Positions 61,606-64,000 of a stretch of 64,000 nt of DNA are shown one piece after another. The stretch comes from Neodontobutis hainanensis (taxonomy: Eukaryota; Chordata; Actinopteri; Gobiiformes; Odontobutidae). How positions within the stretch are numbered: position 1 is the stretch's first letter; each line of letters begins with the position of its first letter. The notes under the pieces were generated by a model. That model had not been told where the DNA came from, did not search any database, and saw only the letters and a program-made list of their open reading frames with translations. The stretch is from contig JALDNG010000038.1 in NCBI GenBank assembly GCA_024349245.1, positions 3,645,501 to 3,709,500 of the forward strand, given 5' to 3'. The translations under genes were made by a program, and so were the position numbers.

Positions 61606-63210
61606 TTAGCTCCTGCTCTGACGAGTGGGAGTTAGTCCAGAGCCTTGTATTTCTTTCTTTCCTATGTAAAAGAGCATTCCAATATCGCAGGTAAAATCTG
61701 GGTAATATTATAATATTGTATAATATTGTAAATCGCACATTTCTTCAAAATCGTGCTGCATTTCAGCAGCAACTGGGCAAGTGATCTTCAATTCTTCTGG
61801 AGTATACTGTTACTGTTAAGAGTGCTTTTTTGTAAGTGGTAAATAGAAATAGGCAGTGATTTTTTATTTATTTTTCTGACTTGTGACCGAGTGACTGTGC
61901 ATAGAAGAAATTGAGTTCAATTAATTTAACTGCTTATTCATTAATTTAATCTCATGTTACTGGCTCTAACATTGTATTTAATGTACAGTTTAATCTGATA
62001 TAATTATGACTTAAGCAGTGGGTTTCACACAAATATATTGTGAACAATAATCCACTCTGTCACTTTTAAAATATTTTGTGCAAATAAAACAACTGCAGCT
62101 GCTTTTCAACTGGAAGGTATTCCAAACATAAAGTTAGAGCTATTGGTGTGTCATACCACTTTATGTAATAAAGTAATGTGTTTTTGTGCATTTTCCGCCT
62201 AACTGAGCACAAAACCAGAGCGTTCTACTCACACGTGTTTCATGGAGGCTAAAGCTCTAAATATAGAAAAGCTAAATTTAGTCTGAATTCACTGGGATGG
62301 ATGGAGAGTGGTGCGGTGAGCTGAAAGCTTTGCTACTTTAGTCCCTTTATCCCAGCATCAGCATCTGATCGGCGGTTCAGCCTGTGCTCGGAAAACACTG
62401 GTGCAGAAAATACAAGCTTATGTTGTGTTAGCGCTTGTAATGCAGTGATAACTTTATAATGTGTTACAGTCTTTACACTGCTCTTATTACATAAGAGGAT
62501 ACATGTTTGTTCATGTTTGTTCATGTGCCATGTGCTCGCTCTTTTTGTTAAAATACAGCTTAAGGGAGAATGGTGGCCAAGTAACGCTACACTAAGTCAT
62601 GATGGAGACCAGAGTGTACCAAGGCCAACACAAGTACAAGACTTTTATGGATCCAGACCAAACCAAGGCCAAGACAAGTATGTGATACATGGAAAGAACA
62701 CATGCATTTAACAAACAATAAAGGTACAGTCAACGAGAAGTTAAGATAAGATCTACATCCTTTTTTTTCATTGAATTACAAGAATAATGGACAATAACAT
62801 CAGAGACCTAAGAAGAAGTGGTCTTGGTACTACAACACTTCAGCCAATATATGTGTATGTCACTGATTGGTAACAACCACTCCACCCAAAAAAAAAATGA
62901 AAGACCTGTTCTCACCATTAGATAAACGGTTTAAAAACTAATACAAGAGTCAAGCAGCTAGTTTAAGACAGTTTCCTTTTCTGGTGAAGAAATGTAATAA
63001 AGACACATTATTATTCTTAATTATGTTACTAAATAATTACTAAATAGAGAAATAACTGATGGCTTTATGTGACCAAAACATTATGTTATAAAGCTCTAAA
63101 TGTTTGAATGTCAATGAAGGCCAAATATCCTTGTTCTTTGAGATGCTACACAGTAGGGTCCTCGGTAAATATGAGTCTGATAACACTGCTCTAGATTTGT
63201 TAAGGAAGAT
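61606..63210. other. Upstream or first-intron DNA of tnk2
   Basis: AT-rich unique sequence plus the dispersed repeat at 62605. If the exon at 63218 is real, this is tnk2 intron 1. No gene seen; the same holds for 63500-64000. Confidence 0.45.
62605..62682 (+). repeat. GAGACCAGAGTGTA-type dispersed repeat
   Basis: GAGACCAGAGTGTACCAAGG followed by CAAG/CCAAG repeats. The same core, GAGACCAGAGTGTA, occurs at 21473 and on the reverse strand near 48040-48060. Confidence 0.55.
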
Positions 63211-63217
63211 ATCTCAC

Positions 63218-63286
63218 CGTGAAGAGGGTTTGTGGTGGGGCAGAGGTCACCTGAAGAAAGCCATGGATTGAGAGACCGCTCTACAT
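63218..63286 (-). other. Candidate noncoding 5' exon, probably of tnk2
   Basis: 69 nt between a CTTTGCAG acceptor (63289-63287) and a GTGAGAT donor (63217-63211) on the minus strand. One frame is open throughout, but joining it to the SAM exon gives a stop after three codons. A 5'UTR exon spliced to the ATG that opens the SAM exon is therefore the better reading. A further possible 23-nt exon (63494-63472) has a strong GTGAGTATC donor. It could also belong to an unseen neighbour. Confidence 0.35.
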
Positions 63287-64000
63287 CTGCAAAGCCAGAA
63301 ATAAAAACGCATCAGAAAACAACAGTAAAATGTATTATGTAGTAGTAAAAATAGTACAGATTTAATGTGACAGTTCTTCTCAATAGGATGTAATAATTTT
63401 TTCCCTCTTTCTTAATGTTCTGTTTTAAGCTTCAAAGTAAACCATGAAAAGACAACAGCGGAGATACTCACAAAGGCTGCGACAGACTGAGCAACTAAAT
63501 AAATAAAACTGTGACAGCAAACAAAGACAAACAAAGAAACACAGGAAATGACCTGGCAACCCAGTGAGTTGAGCATATTTTACAAAGAGAAGAAGTGGCT
63601 AATATACACGTTTTTAATTAGTTTTTTTACTTTAAAATTGCAATTACATTTTTATATGTCAAGCTAACTTTTTAATTGTAGTCTCTTATGTATGTTTATT
63701 TAACAATACCATATGACACTATATAAGAGTCTGGTTTACTGGTTTGTTTTGTGTAAAAAGTCTTAATTTAAAGACAGACTATGCAAGATTCTCTGGACAT
63801 TTGTGAGTGAAAGTCAAATTCAGGATTTTAACTGACCTCTAGCCTCTTGCTGTATTTTACTTCCTCCTGAGAGCTGTGATTGGCTGAGAGACACAAAAGC
63901 TTCCCTCGATAAAATGATAAGTTAGAGGCAAGGGAAGTTTACTGATAAATTAACTTCCACTTTCCTCTAGAGGACGATATGAGTGGATAAAGGGATTCCC

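Noticed and set aside
1..64000. tRNA, rRNA, snRNA, microRNA, CRISPR or prokaryotic features
   Set aside because: I looked for T-loop and box motifs, repeat-spacer arrays and long hairpins and saw none that could be supported by eye; a covariance-model search would be decisive.

Overview
The window reads as a stretch of a ray-finned (teleost) fish genome. Two vertebrate genes are recognisable: an intronless Frizzled-8 Wnt receptor gene on the + strand (42056-43810) and a multi-exon Tnk2/Ack1 non-receptor tyrosine kinase gene on the - strand (coding exons between about 51.5 and 60.7 kb). Teleost origin is suggested by short introns, by a Frizzled-8 without the Gly-rich insertions of mammalian FZD8, and by dispersed repeats of kinds common in fish: hAT-like elements, a Tc1-like remnant, and LINE 3' ends. 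The species cannot be named from the sequence.

Layout. Positions 1 to about 41.7 kb form a gene desert upstream of fzd8. I found no convincing exon there. It holds decayed mobile elements (Tc1-like at 4.45-4.83 kb; hAT-like at 5.50-5.92, 7.06-7.34 and 22.58-22.85 kb; LINE 3' ends at 10.2, 14.1 and 32.5 kb), a (CA)n microsatellite at 15.6 kb, and many GC-richer islands dense in TAAT/ATTA cores. Such islands are what distal enhancers of a developmental gene would look like, but conservation cannot be tested here. At 41.75-41.82 kb a compact promoter (GC box, inverted CCAAT, CRE-like site, TATA box) precedes the fzd8 5'UTR, the 584-codon reading frame and a 3'UTR ending at an AATAAA at 44361.

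From 44.4 to 50.8 kb lies an intergenic interval between two convergent genes. It contains CTCF-like motifs and a minisatellite interrupted by a LINE fragment. From 50.8 to 60.7 kb lies tnk2, reconstructed as 19 coding exons with GT-AG borders and compatible phases. They total 3126 nt, or 1041 residues plus stop: SAM-like region, tyrosine kinase, SH3, CRIB, clathrin-box-like motif, long Pro/Ser-rich region and UBA. A second start at the SAM exon matches the canonical mammalian N-terminus, and a possible noncoding 5' exon lies at 63.2 kb. Between 61.36 and 61.60 kb is a minisatellite with higher-order structure.

The two genes do not form a pathway unit. Fzd8 is a Wnt receptor; Tnk2 is a Cdc42 effector kinase of receptor-trafficking pathways. 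No previously undescribed system was evident. The points most worth checking are the alternative ends of tnk2, its degenerate PPxY motif, the related minisatellites at several loci, and the candidate regulatory islands.
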